A stretch of DNA of 64,000 nt from Entomobacter blattae (GTDB lineage Bacteria; Pseudomonadota; Alphaproteobacteria; Acetobacterales; Acetobacteraceae), in the NCBI RefSeq assembly GCF_014672835.1, contig NZ_CP060244.1:1343001-1407000 (forward strand), written 5' to 3'. Positions 38,008 to 46,413 of the stretch are shown here, piece by piece. Every line of letters starts with the position of its first letter. The stretch's first letter is position 1. Under the pieces are notes generated by a model that saw only the letters and a program-made list of their open reading frames with translations, did not search any database and was not told the DNA's origin. The position numbers were made by a program, and so were the translations under genes.

Positions 38008-38424
38008 CTATGGCCTGTTAAAATAGATTTTTTCATAACTGTCAAAAAATTCCAGGAGCTCTTCACGGCTATAGCCGGAGAGCTGCTCAAGGGTTGGAAT
38101 ATGAGCAACTCCAAAATGGAGGCCATTACAAACTTCATTAAAAGCGTTGAAGATGATACTGGCCTCAAAAGATCTGATGGTAATGTTAAGGATGATACCC
38201 TGAGAAGAGAGATCTTTATGTTGCTCTAGAAGGGTTTTTAGTTTTTTTTCTAACACTAAACCTGTTTCATAAGGCTCCTCATCAGAAGACTGAGTGCGAT
38301 CATTAAATTCTTCGCCCAACCGTTCAAGAGCAATATGCACCACTTTAAAGCACACTTCCAGCTCTTCCTTGGTGGCCTCAAAGATGAAGATATCTTTTTC
38401 TTGATCTTCTAATATAAGTTTCAT
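38008..38424 (-). CDS. Candidate cognate immunity protein 13 of the main toxin
   Basis: 138 residues starting MKLILEDQEKDIFIFEATKE, beginning 5 bases after the toxin stop and so presumably co-translated with it. It is the most divergent copy (EFNDRTQSSDEEPYETGLVL, SIIFNAFNEVCNGLHFGVAHIP, ending YEKIYFNRP), in parallel with the main toxin tip being divergent from the orphan tips. This covariation is the main support for the toxin-immunity reading. It is predicted cytoplasmic, with no signal peptide. Confidence 0.72.
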   Translation of the reverse strand: MKLILEDQEKDIFIFEATKEELEVCFKVVHIALERLGEEFNDRTQSSDEEPYETGLVLEKKLKTLLEQHKDLSSQGIILNITIRSFEASIIFNAFNEVCNGLHFGVAHIPTLEQLSGYSREELLEFFDSYEKIYFNRP

Positions 38425-38429
38425 TACTA

Positions 38430-41400
38430 CTATTTTCCCTTTTTTAAATCATCAACGCGTTTAAGATAGTAACTTTTTCCTGGTTCAGGAATAAAGACCG
38501 TTCCTGGGTTTTTTCCTGATGTATTGAATACTGAAAAAATACCTTTCTCATTGTCCCAAAACAGGAAACGTTCTGAACCATCTGAACTTTTTCCAAAGAA
38601 ATGTTCAATAGGGGAGTGTGGGTCTTGAACACTTTTAACCAGTGTATCAAAATACTGGGCCAGTTGCTCCTTGGTGGTAATTCCCACTGTTGAAAGGGGT
38701 TTTGTATCAATGGTACCCTTTGTACCTATACCGGTTAAATGCCCACCTTCCAAAGCATGTTCAACCCAGCTTGCAACAAAATCTTCCTTAAGGACTAAGG
38801 CACCCTTTTTAGTAAGAATTTCAGTTCCCCCTTTTGTAAACAGCTCATGCAGGGTGGACTGCATGTAAACCTGCACCCTGTTTTCAAGGAGATCTGCACC
38901 TCCTTTCATGTTTTGTAGGAGCTTTGCCCCCACAAACTCTGGCAGTGTTAGAAGCTCTCCATCCCCTGTATTGACCAGAGCCAGTGCTGCAAACAAGGCA
39001 AAGTCCTGTGGTGTGGTTGGAATGGGGTTAAGAAGGTCAAAAAGGGTTTTTCCAACGGAGAGGACATGGTTAAAGTAATCACGAGCACCCGCTAATGCTG
39101 TATTGAGGGTGGTTTTTGCTTTTTCAGGATTTTCATTAGCAAGGCGATTAAAACTCTGAAATTCATAAGCCTGATTGATAAGAAATGATTTTCCTTGTTC
39201 TAATTCAATCTGGGAGGCATTACGGCCAAAGTGATTCTGAGCAAAATCATTAATAACACGCGTTACTTCTGGCAGGTTTTTAATATCAGAAAAGACACTA
39301 TTTATATTTTGTCCATTGGTCAGGTTGTTCTGATAGTTTGTTAAAAGTGAAGGTGTTATAGTGTTGCCTGTCGCAAGAAGATAGGTGTTGCTAATATAGC
39401 TGGTGGTATCATCGCTAAAGGCGATACCATGGCGGATATCCTTAAGACTGGATGTGGCATTATCTCTTAGCCATTGTTGAAGATCGTTAATGGCTTGTTG
39501 AGTTTGTTGTGGAAGTTCGTTGTCCCAGCCCTGAAAATCGACAATCCAGGATTTAATCTGTGATTTTATGGAATCACTGTTTTCATTAACAATCTGCTGA
39601 GCAATTTTTTGGTAATTACTATTACCTTTTTCTATATCCTGAATAAAGGATTCAATAAATGTTCGCTCTTTACTTCCAGGAGTAAGGTTGGGCAACCTGC
39701 CCAGTTTGTTTAGATAGAGATCGCTATAAACACTGTGATCAACGGCATAGACAGTGAATTCATTAAGGATTTTGTCATAGGTTGAACTGCCATTTCCGAT
39801 ATGATTAGCCCAGTCCTTTACGGTTGTGGAATAGTCAGAATCTGTAGGCCCATAACCTCTTACGTTGGTAATAATAGTATCGTAATTATGGTTGTTATAA
39901 GCGAGATTGGCGAGACCTTGCCGTGCATCAGCATAGGTGGCTTTACCAGCACCGATATTGTTTCTCCAGCCTATTTCTACCCCGTTTTCATCGTGGATTT
40001 CTGCATAGGTTGGCTCACGACCTAACACATCACGGATGACTTGATCATAGATATGGTTGTTATAAGCGAGATTGGCGAGACCTTGCCGTGCATCAGCATA
40101 GGTGGCTTTACCAGCACCGATATTGTTTCTCCAGCCTATTTCTACCCCGTTTTCATCGTGGATTTCTGCATAGGTTGGCTCACGACCTAACACATCACGG
40201 ATGACTTGATCATAGATATGGTTGTTATAAGCGAGATTGGCGAGACCTTGCCGTGCATCAGCATAGGTGGCTTTACCAGCACCGATATTGTTTCTCCAGC
40301 CTATTTCTACCCCGTTTTCATCGTGGATTTCTGCATAGGTTGGCTCACGACCTAACACATCACGGATGACTTGATCATAGATATGGTTGTTATAAGCGAG
40401 ATTGGCGAGACCTTGCCGTGCATCAGCATAGGTGGCTTTACCAGCACCGATATTGTTTCTCCAGCCTATTTCCACTCCGTTTTCGTCATGGATTTCGGCA
40501 TAGGTTGGCTCACGACCTAATACGTCACGGATGATTTGATGATATTTCCCATTATTATACATGATATTGACGAGATCAGAACGGGCTTTAGAGAGGTCAT
40601 AGTCATAGAATTTGGCCATGCCATCTTCTGTGATACGGATCCAGTCCAGATCCTGTGTGGGGCCGGAAACAGTTCCACCGTAGGTCCAAAATAGGTCATG
40701 AAGCGCATTGGTGGTTTGGTCTGCGTGGGCAATCCAGTTTCTGACTGTAAAAACGTTATCGATTTTTCCATCGGCCATCAGCTGCTGAATAGCTTGAACC
40801 CAGTCTTGTGTTGGAGCAGGGAGGGTATCTACCCCTTGCAGAGATGTTATATAGCCAGAGATAAGAGATTTTGTTTGGTTAGATTGGGCAATCCAGTTAC
40901 GAATAGTATAGACGTTATCAATTTGTCCATTCCCTAACTGGTCTTGAACCGTTGATATCCATCCTTCTGATCCTGGGTCTAGAGAAGTGGTAATACCCTG
41001 AAAATTATGAATATATTTTGCAATAATATCATGGGTTTCAGAAGAATGGGCTATCGTATTTCTGATATCATTCATACTGTTAATTGTTTTGTTCGCTAGG
41101 CCATTCTGATAGCCTGTTATAAGCTGCTGTTGTTGTTCAGACAGTGGGCCCGTAATATCTTCGAAGTTTCGTAAGTAATGTTCAATGGGCGTAGAGGTTT
41201 GAGAATTATAGATAAGCCAGTTTCTTACCGTTTCTACAGTAATACTGTGGTCATTAATCATGAGGGCTACAACCTGTCTGTTCCAGTTTACAACAGAGTC
41301 AGGCAGTGGCCGGTAACGCCCCTGAATATCAACTTCTAATTGTTCAAGGTTTTTAAGGGTATTGTCATCAACGATAATGGCATTGAGGATATCATTATGG

Positions 41401-42683
41401 GTTACGTCACCTGTTGTTGGGTCTCCGTTGAACTTGATGGCATCAATGGCATTATTGATCGCTGTATCCATTTCTGTGGTTAAGATGCTGATGCCCCAAT
41501 ATTGTTGCATATCAACAGCGAATACATCGTGGAGAAAGGGACGAATACTATCAATCCATTCCTCACGAAGGTTTTGCAGACTTTTGTCCGTATTGTGGTG
41601 TGTTAACACCTCATACATACCCTGAAACCATTGGGCATCTGCTTGGGAAACATCTCGTCCAAGAACATCTTTAAAGGTTCTGACTATATCATTGTAAACA
41701 TCCTGTCGTGGGTAAGAAGAGGGTATGATATCAGGGTTATCACGGTGCTTGTAACCGCCAAATTCTTTATATCCACCGCCAAACAGGCTCCCAATGGCCT
41801 TAAAGATTGAAGTAAACGGCTTAACAATATCCTTAACAATGTGCCATGGATGAATGACAAGATCTATGGTTTCATTAAAAATCTGCTTAATCGTACGGAT
41901 AGGGTGTTCTATTGTTGATATAGGATGAAAAAGAGCGCGGTCAATAAGTTTGTTAATTGGGTTGATGTAGGAAAGGGGATCGATAAAGGAACTTATGGAA
42001 TTACCAATATCAACACCACCGCCATTATAAATGGATCCATTATCTAACGAGCGTGCCATTCTGCGATGAGGAACAAGAGATGCAGCAGGTTGATCTTGAT
42101 CAACCCTTGTTAGAGGAGAGAGGCTTTGCTCTACCAAGGCTTTTTGTGTGCTGTCTGTGGTAACAGGATAGTATTGAAAAAATTCAGACTGGGATAAATT
42201 AGGCTGGGCAGAAGAAGAGGCTTCCGTTGTATTTTTAGGAATAAGGGAAGAAGCGAGAGTATCAACGCCTTTAAATATGGGAAGGGCTGGATTAGACTTG
42301 CTAGAGTTTTGTAACAGTTCGTTTGTATTTCCCTGAACTGTTCTGGACCAGTCTATGATATTGGCATCAGGATTACTCTGATGCAGAGAAATAAGAGCAT
42401 TTTGTAAAGGCAGAAGGGCATCAACACGTGACAGCACGGAAGAGTGCATGACGTCAGCCATAAGCTTTCCGTAAACGTCTTCTATAATTTGCTCTACGGT
42501 TGTATTTTGTTGGGTAGCTTGAGCAATCAGACGGATATTACTACCAACATTAATGCTATGGAGGACGTAGTCGTCTACGGCAGAAATAACGCTACTATAT
42601 AGTCCTTTATTTTGAGCAATACTTTGGTCATTCCTGGAAAGGATATTCACCAGATTATGAAAATTTTCTAATGTATCATTCAT
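38430..42683 (-). CDS. Large repeat-containing polymorphic toxin (1417 residues)
   Basis: I start it at ATG 42683 (MNDTLENFHNLVNILSRND), with AAGGA 11 bases upstream. No signal peptide is visible. Order of parts: polar N-terminal region (1-300) containing a His/Pro-rich stretch; DUF4214-like unit near 331 (FKDVLGRDVSQADAQWFQG); several 57-residue repeats at about 500-690 (YTIRNWIAQSNQTKSLISGY); four 55-residue repeats plus a partial one at about 709-932 (VIRDVLGREPTYAEI); a further unit near 991 (LYLNKLGRLPNL); a hydrophobic pre-toxin region near 1200-1260; and a C-terminal tip from about 1311 (EHALEGGHLTG, FLFWDNEKGIFSVFN, GTVFIPEPG). The modular body with a swappable tip and adjacent immunity gene fits polymorphic toxins. 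The tip could be a nuclease, but no catalytic residues are certain. Secretion route unknown. Confidence 0.72.
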   Translation of the reverse strand: MNDTLENFHNLVNILSRNDQSIAQNKGLYSSVISAVDDYVLHSINVGSNIRLIAQATQQNTTVEQIIEDVYGKLMADVMHSSVLSRVDALLPLQNALISLHQSNPDANIIDWSRTVQGNTNELLQNSSKSNPALPIFKGVDTLASSLIPKNTTEASSSAQPNLSQSEFFQYYPVTTDSTQKALVEQSLSPLTRVDQDQPAASLVPHRRMARSLDNGSIYNGGGVDIGNSISSFIDPLSYINPINKLIDRALFHPISTIEHPIRTIKQIFNETIDLVIHPWHIVKDIVKPFTSIFKAIGSLFGGGYKEFGGYKHRDNPDIIPSSYPRQDVYNDIVRTFKDVLGRDVSQADAQWFQGMYEVLTHHNTDKSLQNLREEWIDSIRPFLHDVFAVDMQQYWGISILTTEMDTAINNAIDAIKFNGDPTTGDVTHNDILNAIIVDDNTLKNLEQLEVDIQGRYRPLPDSVVNWNRQVVALMINDHSITVETVRNWLIYNSQTSTPIEHYLRNFEDITGPLSEQQQQLITGYQNGLANKTINSMNDIRNTIAHSSETHDIIAKYIHNFQGITTSLDPGSEGWISTVQDQLGNGQIDNVYTIRNWIAQSNQTKSLISGYITSLQGVDTLPAPTQDWVQAIQQLMADGKIDNVFTVRNWIAHADQTTNALHDLFWTYGGTVSGPTQDLDWIRITEDGMAKFYDYDLSKARSDLVNIMYNNGKYHQIIRDVLGREPTYAEIHDENGVEIGWRNNIGAGKATYADARQGLANLAYNNHIYDQVIRDVLGREPTYAEIHDENGVEIGWRNNIGAGKATYADARQGLANLAYNNHIYDQVIRDVLGREPTYAEIHDENGVEIGWRNNIGAGKATYADARQGLANLAYNNHIYDQVIRDVLGREPTYAEIHDENGVEIGWRNNIGAGKATYADARQGLANLAYNNHNYDTIITNVRGYGPTDSDYSTTVKDWANHIGNGSSTYDKILNEFTVYAVDHSVYSDLYLNKLGRLPNLTPGSKERTFIESFIQDIEKGNSNYQKIAQQIVNENSDSIKSQIKSWIVDFQGWDNELPQQTQQAINDLQQWLRDNATSSLKDIRHGIAFSDDTTSYISNTYLLATGNTITPSLLTNYQNNLTNGQNINSVFSDIKNLPEVTRVINDFAQNHFGRNASQIELEQGKSFLINQAYEFQSFNRLANENPEKAKTTLNTALAGARDYFNHVLSVGKTLFDLLNPIPTTPQDFALFAALALVNTGDGELLTLPEFVGAKLLQNMKGGADLLENRVQVYMQSTLHELFTKGGTEILTKKGALVLKEDFVASWVEHALEGGHLTGIGTKGTIDTKPLSTVGITTKEQLAQYFDTLVKSVQDPHSPIEHFFGKSSDGSERFLFWDNEKGIFSVFNTSGKNPGTVFIPEPGKSYYLKRVDDLKKGK
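39888..40555 (-). repeat. 165-bp tandem repeats inside the toxin gene (four copies plus a partial)
   Basis: The same sequence recurs exactly every 165 bases (for example at 39916, 40081, 40246 and 40411), keeping the reading frame (55 codons). The 5'-most copy has silent and near-silent changes, for example TTCCACTCCG for TTCTACCCCG. Copy number could vary by recombination without breaking the frame. Confidence 0.95.
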
Positions 42684-42815
42684 GTTTATTTTAATCCTTA
42701 GGGGTGAAATAAATGCATATCTGAAACAATAACCAAACAATTGTATTTTTTAAAAATTAATTAATTATGTGATGGGATTTATTTTATTTTTACTAACAGA
42801 AATAACACAGTAACA

Positions 42816-42965
42816 GGCCAACACTTTCGTATTGGCCATTTTCATAAGCAAACAGGAAGGGGCTGCGCCCCCCTCGCTGTCAATACCCAGGCCTTCGGTG
42901 GAAGAGGCAAACCGTGGCTCACTGCGTTGCGCCCGCACCATTTGCCTCTTCCAGATAGTGACAGC
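42816..42965. promoter_or_regulatory. Nested inverted repeats upstream of plasmid ssb, candidate single-strand promoter (Frpo-like)
   Basis: GGAAGAGGCAAA (42900-42911) pairs perfectly with TTTGCCTCTTCC (42941-42952) around a 29-base loop. Outside it GCTGTCA (42876-42882) pairs with TGACAGC (42959-42965). Small hairpins GGGGC/GCCCC (42859-42871) and GGCCAA/TTGGCC (42816-42837) lie to the left. This structured DNA precedes an ssb gene in a plasmid leading region, where single-stranded promoters are known in F-type plasmids. The local GC content is much higher than the flanks. Confidence 0.5.
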
Positions 42966-43078
42966 TTCCCCCGCTCATTGCCGCATGGCTAGTTCCGAAA
43001 AGCATGGCGCTTTTCAGAAATACCAATCAAGGAAAGCAGGCCAGAACAAACAGTCAGCTTTTTTAAAGGAACTAAATC

Positions 43079-43459
43079 ATGAGTTTAAATTGTGTTCAGA
43101 TTATTGGCCGTATGGGTAAGGAGCCTGTTATTCGTCAGGCTTCAAACGGGAAGAGATTTGCAACATTTTCTTTAGCAACCGGCAGTAAATACGAAAAAGA
43201 CGGGAAAGAACATGACACTACCCAATGGCACGAAGTTGTCGTCTGGAATGAGTTTTTCGTAAACCAGACTGAAGAGAGGGGAAAGAAAGGGGTTCTGGTT
43301 TCTCTTGAAGGGGAGCTTTCCTATTCGGATTACACAGATGAGAAGGGTGTTTCTCATAAAACCGTATCAATTGCTGTCAGACGTTTTCCGCACAGTATTT
43401 CTTTTCTTCAGGCTACTGGAAAGAAAAGCGAGAACGATAGCTCAGAAAATCCATGGTAA
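43079..43459 (+). CDS. ssb: Plasmid single-stranded DNA-binding protein
   Basis: A 126-residue OB-fold SSB: LNCVQIIGRMGKEPVIRQAS, FATFSLATGS, TTQWHEVVVWNEFF and VSLEGELSYSDYTDEKG follow the family order. A strong AAAGGAAC ribosome site lies just before the ATG. The C-terminal tail is short and ends SSENPW, lacking the acidic DDDIPF-type tip that chromosomal SSB uses to recruit partners, as often seen in plasmid-borne copies. Position in the leading region suggests it protects incoming single strands during conjugation. Confidence 0.92.
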   Translation: MSLNCVQIIGRMGKEPVIRQASNGKRFATFSLATGSKYEKDGKEHDTTQWHEVVVWNEFFVNQTEERGKKGVLVSLEGELSYSDYTDEKGVSHKTVSIAVRRFPHSISFLQATGKKSENDSSENPW

Positions 43460-43478
43460 GGCAGAGAGTTTTTGAGAA

Positions 43479-43510
43479 GATAGCTATTAGATAGCTACTT
43501 AATAGCTATC
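43479..43510. promoter_or_regulatory. Perfect 11-bp inverted repeat after ssb
   Basis: GATAGCTATTA (43479-43489) and TAATAGCTATC (43500-43510) are exact inverted copies, with a further TAGCTA in the 10-base loop. It lies between ssb and the next gene. AT-rich arms without a T-run make a protein-binding operator as likely as a terminator. Confidence 0.5.
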
Positions 43511-43583
43511 AATAATGGATGAGAAGAAAGCCCGTCATGCGGGGACGGGCTTTCAGCCACTATCAGTTACGGAAGGACTGAAA

Positions 43584-43955
43584 ATGACACTACAGGAATT
43601 TATCACACTGGACGCAGAGTTAAAACAGTTTTCCACTATGGGCCCGAGAAGCCGTTATCTGTTTGATATGACTATTTCAGAAGGAGTGAAGTATTTTGCT
43701 GATGAAACGGGCTGTTTCTGGCTGCTGGATGAAGTCACTCTCAATCAGCACAGGAATGGCATTTACAGCAAGTCCTATCAGCTCTGGAACCTGACCATAA
43801 GCCCACTAGACAGGACAAAAGCCTCATTATGCTGTTTTAACCGCAATAACCAGCTTCTTTTCAGGAAAGTCATAGAGCGGGAACTGTTCCCTTTAGAGAC
43901 TATGGAACTCATTGTGCTGTCTAACACTATTATGCTGCCCACTGAATATCACTAG
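43584..43955 (+). CDS. DUF6876-like leading-region protein
   Basis: A 123-residue protein; I choose ATG 43584 (MTLQEFITLDAELKQFSTMG) over upstream in-frame starts because the family begins here. GVKYFADETGCFWLLDEVTL and YQLWNLTISPLDR are characteristic of a conserved plasmid/phage protein family of unknown function (DUF6876). It follows ssb in the same direction, probably one operon. No catalytic motif is evident. Confidence 0.7.
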   Translation: MTLQEFITLDAELKQFSTMGPRSRYLFDMTISEGVKYFADETGCFWLLDEVTLNQHRNGIYSKSYQLWNLTISPLDRTKASLCCFNRNNQLLFRKVIERELFPLETMELIVLSNTIMLPTEYH

Positions 43956-44015
43956 CCAAACGGGAAGGGTAGGGGAGGGAGAATGTTCCCTTCTTCCCCA
44001 GAAAGGAGAAAAACC

Positions 44016-44201
44016 ATGTTCAAGGTATTTTGGGTTTTACTGTTTTTAAACATAAGGATGATTGTCTTTACACTGAAAATACTATGGATAGTGGCATTCT
44101 GTGTGTGCGTGTTTATTTCTGTGTTTATCAAGATCTTTATACGGGAAATAAGGAAAGGCAGGGATGGCGTTTCCCTGCCTTCTGATACAGCGCACTTGTA
44201 A
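44016..44201 (+). CDS. Small membrane protein of the leading region
   Basis: A 61-residue protein from ATG 44016, with AAAGGAG upstream. It is nearly all hydrophobic from residue 3 to 43 (KVFWVLLFLNIRMIVFTLKI then LWIVAFCVCVFISVFIKIF), consistent with one long or two short membrane helices, followed by a basic turn (REIRKGRDG). A hairpin GGCAGGGA/TCCCTGCC (44158-44180) lies over its last codons and could terminate the operon. Function unknown. Confidence 0.6.
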   Translation: MFKVFWVLLFLNIRMIVFTLKILWIVAFCVCVFISVFIKIFIREIRKGRDGVSLPSDTAHL

Positions 44202-44218
44202 GTGTAGTCTGATGGGGG

Positions 44219-46135
44219 TTAGAACCCTACAGAGAAGCCTGCTCCTACTCCTGCACCGCCGTGGCTGTCAACGGAAGCCGAGGCGCGGATGATGACGTTA
44301 TCGGCCAGATGGGTTTGCAGGCCGGCAGCTCCGGCGAATTGTCCACGATAAGAGCCAAATCCCATAGCGAATGAAGAGTCATACAGTGGATTGAATGGCA
44401 AGCCCGCCATGGCCATGGCACCGGCAATACCAGCATTAAGCCTGCGGGAAGCAGAACGAACCTGTTGGTCTGTATAGGCACGGTCTGCTTGCGAATAGCT
44501 ATCCATGCGGTTAGAAAGGTCACTGAACCTGTTATCTGTATAGCGGTTCGCAGAAGAGAGGGTTTTTGCATCACCATCGGCCCTCTCTTTTGCTTCATTA
44601 CCCACAGAAACGTCAGTGTAGGTATTGGCGGTTTTTAAAGTCTGTTCGTCTCCTGCAATTCGTGCGGCGGCCTCTTTGGCTACAGAGACGTTAGTATAGG
44701 TATTAGAATTGCTTTCTGCCGTATTGGCATAGTTCTGGGCATTACTATTGGCTTCCTGAAGAGTTTTCTGGTCTCCAGAGATTCTGGCTTCTGCCTCCTT
44801 TCCAAGATTGACATCTGTATATTTATTGGCTGTATCAAGTGTTTTTTGATCGCCAATGATCCGGTCGGCTGTCTCTTTACCCAGATTGACATCTGAATAA
44901 TGCTGGGCATTTTGCTGTGCCTGATCAGCATAACCCTGGGCATTGGTATTGGCAGTATTCAGGGTTTTTGCATCGCCAGTATCACTATACTGGTTAGCGG
45001 AAGCGAGAGTGTCCTTGTCACCCTGTTGACGTGCAGTGGCCTCTTTGGCCAGTCCGTCATCTGTATACTGATTGGCGTTCTTTTCTGCCGTGTTAGCATA
45101 ATTTTGAGCATTGGTGTTTGCTGTGTTCAGGGTCTGCTGGTCTCCAGCTTCACGGGTCGCAGCCTCTTTAGCCAGTCCATCATCTGTATACTGATTGGCG
45201 TTTTTTTCTGCTGTGTTAGCATAATTTTGAGCATTGGTGTTTGCTGTGTTCAGGGTTTGCTGGTCTCCAGCTTCACGGGCCGCAGCTTCTTTGGCCAATC
45301 CGCTATCTGTATAGTCATTAGCGTTTTTCAGAGTATCAGAAGCACTGGATTTCATTTGTCCAACATTGACGGCATCGTTAGTGTCCACACCGTCTTTTAC
45401 TGAAGTGATCTGTCTGTTTCCCACATCAACCTGATCAGCACGTGTTGCTGTAGAACCAGAACCGAGAGCTACCCCACCATTAGAGGCACTTGCCCCACCA
45501 ATGGCTACGCTGTTAGTTCCTGTAGCGGTGTTGTTGGCCCCAAGAGCTGTCGCATTTTCTCCATTGACCTTATTATTATAACCCAGTGTCGAGGCATTAT
45601 CTCCACTAAGGGTATTGGCATTACCGGCTACGAACGAGTTGTTGGCAGAACTGACTACGTTCCCATTGCCTGCCACACCAGCATTCTCTGATTTATTGTC
45701 AATGGTATTGGCTGATCCTGAAACGTTGTTTCCGAAACTCTCCACCGAGTTGGAATAGCCTGCTACAGTGGAGAGGGCAGTGTTGGTGGCACTGTTAAAA
45801 CTGCCATTAATGGTCACAGTCGAATTGGTAACAGTATTTTTAGTCCCGTTAATTGTAGCAATGCCACCGTCAATCGTATTGCCATTGCCCGTAACATTGG
45901 GGGCATAGGCATTGTGCAGGATGTTGTCGTTCCCGTTGATGGTTCCATGGTCACCCACATGGGCTTTGTTTTCTGGTTTATCATACGGTGAATAGTCGGG
46001 GCTGGCCTCTGTTCCATCAAAAGTGGTTGTGTTGTTATCCCCTGTTACAGAGATATTGGGTTGGGCCGTCGAGATGGAATTTTCTGCATGAGCACCGCTG
46101 CCCAATGCAAGGAAGCCGAGAAAGGCGGCTCCCAT
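44219..46135 (-). CDS. YadA-like trimeric autotransporter adhesin (start disrupted by a poly-A shift)
   Basis: A 638-residue surface adhesin. A hydrophobic leader (MGAAFLGFLALGSGAHA) is followed by a beta-roll head with GNxN-type repeats (NTLSGDNASTLGYNNKVNGE, TALGANNTATGTNSVAIGG), a neck (VDVGNRQITSVKDGVDTNDA), a long stalk of heptad-like repeats (QQTLNTANTNAQNYANTAEK, KEAAAREAGD) and a C-terminal YadA anchor ending GAGVGAGFSVGF. The natural start seems to be ATG 46158 (MTKK), which is out of frame because the A run at 46152-46146 has 7 bases; with 8 it would read MTKKNTLLMGAAFLG, a full signal peptide. As it stands only a short signal from 46135 is available. Confidence 0.88.
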   Translation of the reverse strand: MGAAFLGFLALGSGAHAENSISTAQPNISVTGDNNTTTFDGTEASPDYSPYDKPENKAHVGDHGTINGNDNILHNAYAPNVTGNGNTIDGGIATINGTKNTVTNSTVTINGSFNSATNTALSTVAGYSNSVESFGNNVSGSANTIDNKSENAGVAGNGNVVSSANNSFVAGNANTLSGDNASTLGYNNKVNGENATALGANNTATGTNSVAIGGASASNGGVALGSGSTATRADQVDVGNRQITSVKDGVDTNDAVNVGQMKSSASDTLKNANDYTDSGLAKEAAAREAGDQQTLNTANTNAQNYANTAEKNANQYTDDGLAKEAATREAGDQQTLNTANTNAQNYANTAEKNANQYTDDGLAKEATARQQGDKDTLASANQYSDTGDAKTLNTANTNAQGYADQAQQNAQHYSDVNLGKETADRIIGDQKTLDTANKYTDVNLGKEAEARISGDQKTLQEANSNAQNYANTAESNSNTYTNVSVAKEAAARIAGDEQTLKTANTYTDVSVGNEAKERADGDAKTLSSANRYTDNRFSDLSNRMDSYSQADRAYTDQQVRSASRRLNAGIAGAMAMAGLPFNPLYDSSFAMGFGSYRGQFAGAAGLQTHLADNVIIRASASVDSHGGAGVGAGFSVGF

Positions 46136-46413
46136 GAGAAGGGTATTTTTTTAGTCATTTTATACCTATAAATAAAAAATATTAATAACAAAAATAAATT
46201 ACTAAATAAAATTTATTATTACAACATATTTTTTATATGAGGATAAAAAAACCGCATCTCCTGTGACGAAAAAGGCGGCAGGTTTATGCGATTAAACTAA
46301 CTGGATGTAAGAAAGAAAGTCAGTAACCACGGTGGTGATTACAGAGTTGAGGATAAATCTCCATAGAATAACTGTCAATAATTATTTTATATAAAATAGA
46401 AAAAATATCAAAG
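46136..46413. other. AT-rich spacer between the stbC-like gene and the adhesin
   Basis: Contains the adhesin promoter and the out-of-frame MTKK start, plus an AT-rich stretch with no open frame. Confidence 0.4.

Noticed and set aside
39888-40555. Regular repeats at 165-base spacing considered as a CRISPR-like or satellite array
   Set aside because: The repeats are contiguous with no spacers, keep the frame of the toxin gene and encode a recognisable protein repeat.
38430-42683. Large toxin as a TPS/CdiA or Rhs protein
   Set aside because: No TPS secretion domain, signal peptide, haemagglutinin repeats or YD repeats are visible, and no tpsB-type gene is adjacent.
42832-43119. A 95-codon plus-strand frame leading into ssb
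   Set aside because: It runs through the strong inverted repeats and overlaps the ssb start; composition is unlike the neighbouring genes, so a regulatory DNA reading is better.
44900-45403. Plus-strand 167-codon hydrophobic frame inside the adhesin gene
   Set aside because: It is the complement of the adhesin stalk repeats; the apparent membrane repeats arise from antisense reading of Ala/Asn/Thr codons.
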